Assembly: GCA_900548215.1 (NCBI GenBank)
Contig: URJI01000049.1
Location: forward strand, 1-22,083
DNA length: 22,083 bases
Source of the DNA: an uncultured Coprococcus sp.
Lineage (GTDB): Bacteria; Bacillota; Clostridia; Lachnospirales; Lachnospiraceae
Direction: 5' to 3'
Shown here: positions 21,920-22,083 of the stretch, piece after piece
Layout: each line of letters opens with the position of its first letter
Position numbering within the stretch: position 1 is the first letter of the stretch
Notes under the pieces: generated by a model
The model's input: only the letters and a program-made list of their open reading frames with translations
Databases searched by the model: none
What the model was told of the DNA's origin: nothing
Translations under genes and position numbers: made by a program

Positions 21920-22083
21920 TCACACTCTCAGATGTTTTCTCGTTGTCAGTATACTTCCAACCAGACCAACACCAACTCCCAGTATGAGTCCCACCGGGAT
22001 GAGTGTCCTGAACAGATCCTGCTGGCTTACAAATGCGAACAAAGTCGTCACGACCTTGAATCTTCCCGCAACATAAGTCAGAA
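21920..22083 (-). CDS. ftsX: Cell-division protein FtsX, C-terminal end (runs off the right edge)
   Basis: Direct translation of the minus strand from 22081 gives the last 53 residues of a membrane protein ending at TGA 21920-21922. It has an amphipathic segment, AGRFKVVTTLFAFVSQQDLFRTLIP, then one membrane helix, VGLILGVGVGLVGSILTT, and a short basic tail, RKHLRV. This layout matches the end of FtsX, whose last helix carries a GxxxGxxGS pattern before a short basic tail. FtsX with the ATPase FtsE forms a transporter-like complex that controls wall hydrolases during division. The M23 gene directly downstream fits that role. Only the tail is visible, so the identification rests on this pattern and on context; a different FtsX-fold permease is possible but less likely. 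Confidence 0.72.
   Translation of the reverse strand, partial: LTYVAGRFKVVTTLFAFVSQQDLFRTLIPVGLILGVGVGLVGSILTTRKHLRV

Overview
The window looks like a chromosomal stretch from a Gram-positive anaerobe of the Clostridia, most likely a Lachnospiraceae-type gut bacterium. This is inferred from moderate G+C, strong AGGAGG-type ribosome binding sites, a HelD-type helicase, an FtsX/M23 murein-hydrolase pair, a GPH sugar symporter beside a GH36 alpha-galactosidase, and FtsX-type ABC permeases. No genus is claimed. I find thirteen complete genes and two truncated by the window edges. All but one lie on the minus strand, and they divide into compact transcription units with visible promoters and terminators. 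I see no rRNA, tRNA, CRISPR array, insertion sequence or phage gene.

Minus-strand units, read from high to low coordinates: (1) the end of ftsX and a secreted coiled-coil M23 peptidase (division-associated wall hydrolysis), closed by a strong terminator. (2) MBOAT acyltransferase, membrane-anchored SGNH esterase-fold protein and EamA transporter, under a near-consensus promoter; the first two probably acetylate an exported polymer. (3) A single gene fusing a patatin phospholipase to a histidine phosphatase. (4) An ABC ATPase and large FtsX-type permease, under a promoter whose spacer is a perfect dyad. (5) A secreted subtilisin with three Fn3-like modules followed by HelD. (6) A TetR regulator, a GT-B-like glycosyltransferase, a monoglyceride-lipase-like hydrolase, then a GPH symporter and GH36 alpha-galactosidase that runs off the left edge. 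Unit 6 starts at a promoter overlapped by a palindromic operator candidate.

The only plus-strand gene encodes a 284-residue DUF11-type beta-sandwich protein with no signal peptide. It is isolated, with its own promoter (possibly sporulation-type) and its own bidirectional terminator.

The least ordinary items are an array of five GGGGTCTGACCCC-type palindromes between units 1 and 2, the patatin-phosphatase fusion, the leaderless DUF11 protein, and the palindromic operators at the tetR, ABC and protease promoters. Most of the rest is conventional housekeeping, envelope and carbohydrate-use gene content.
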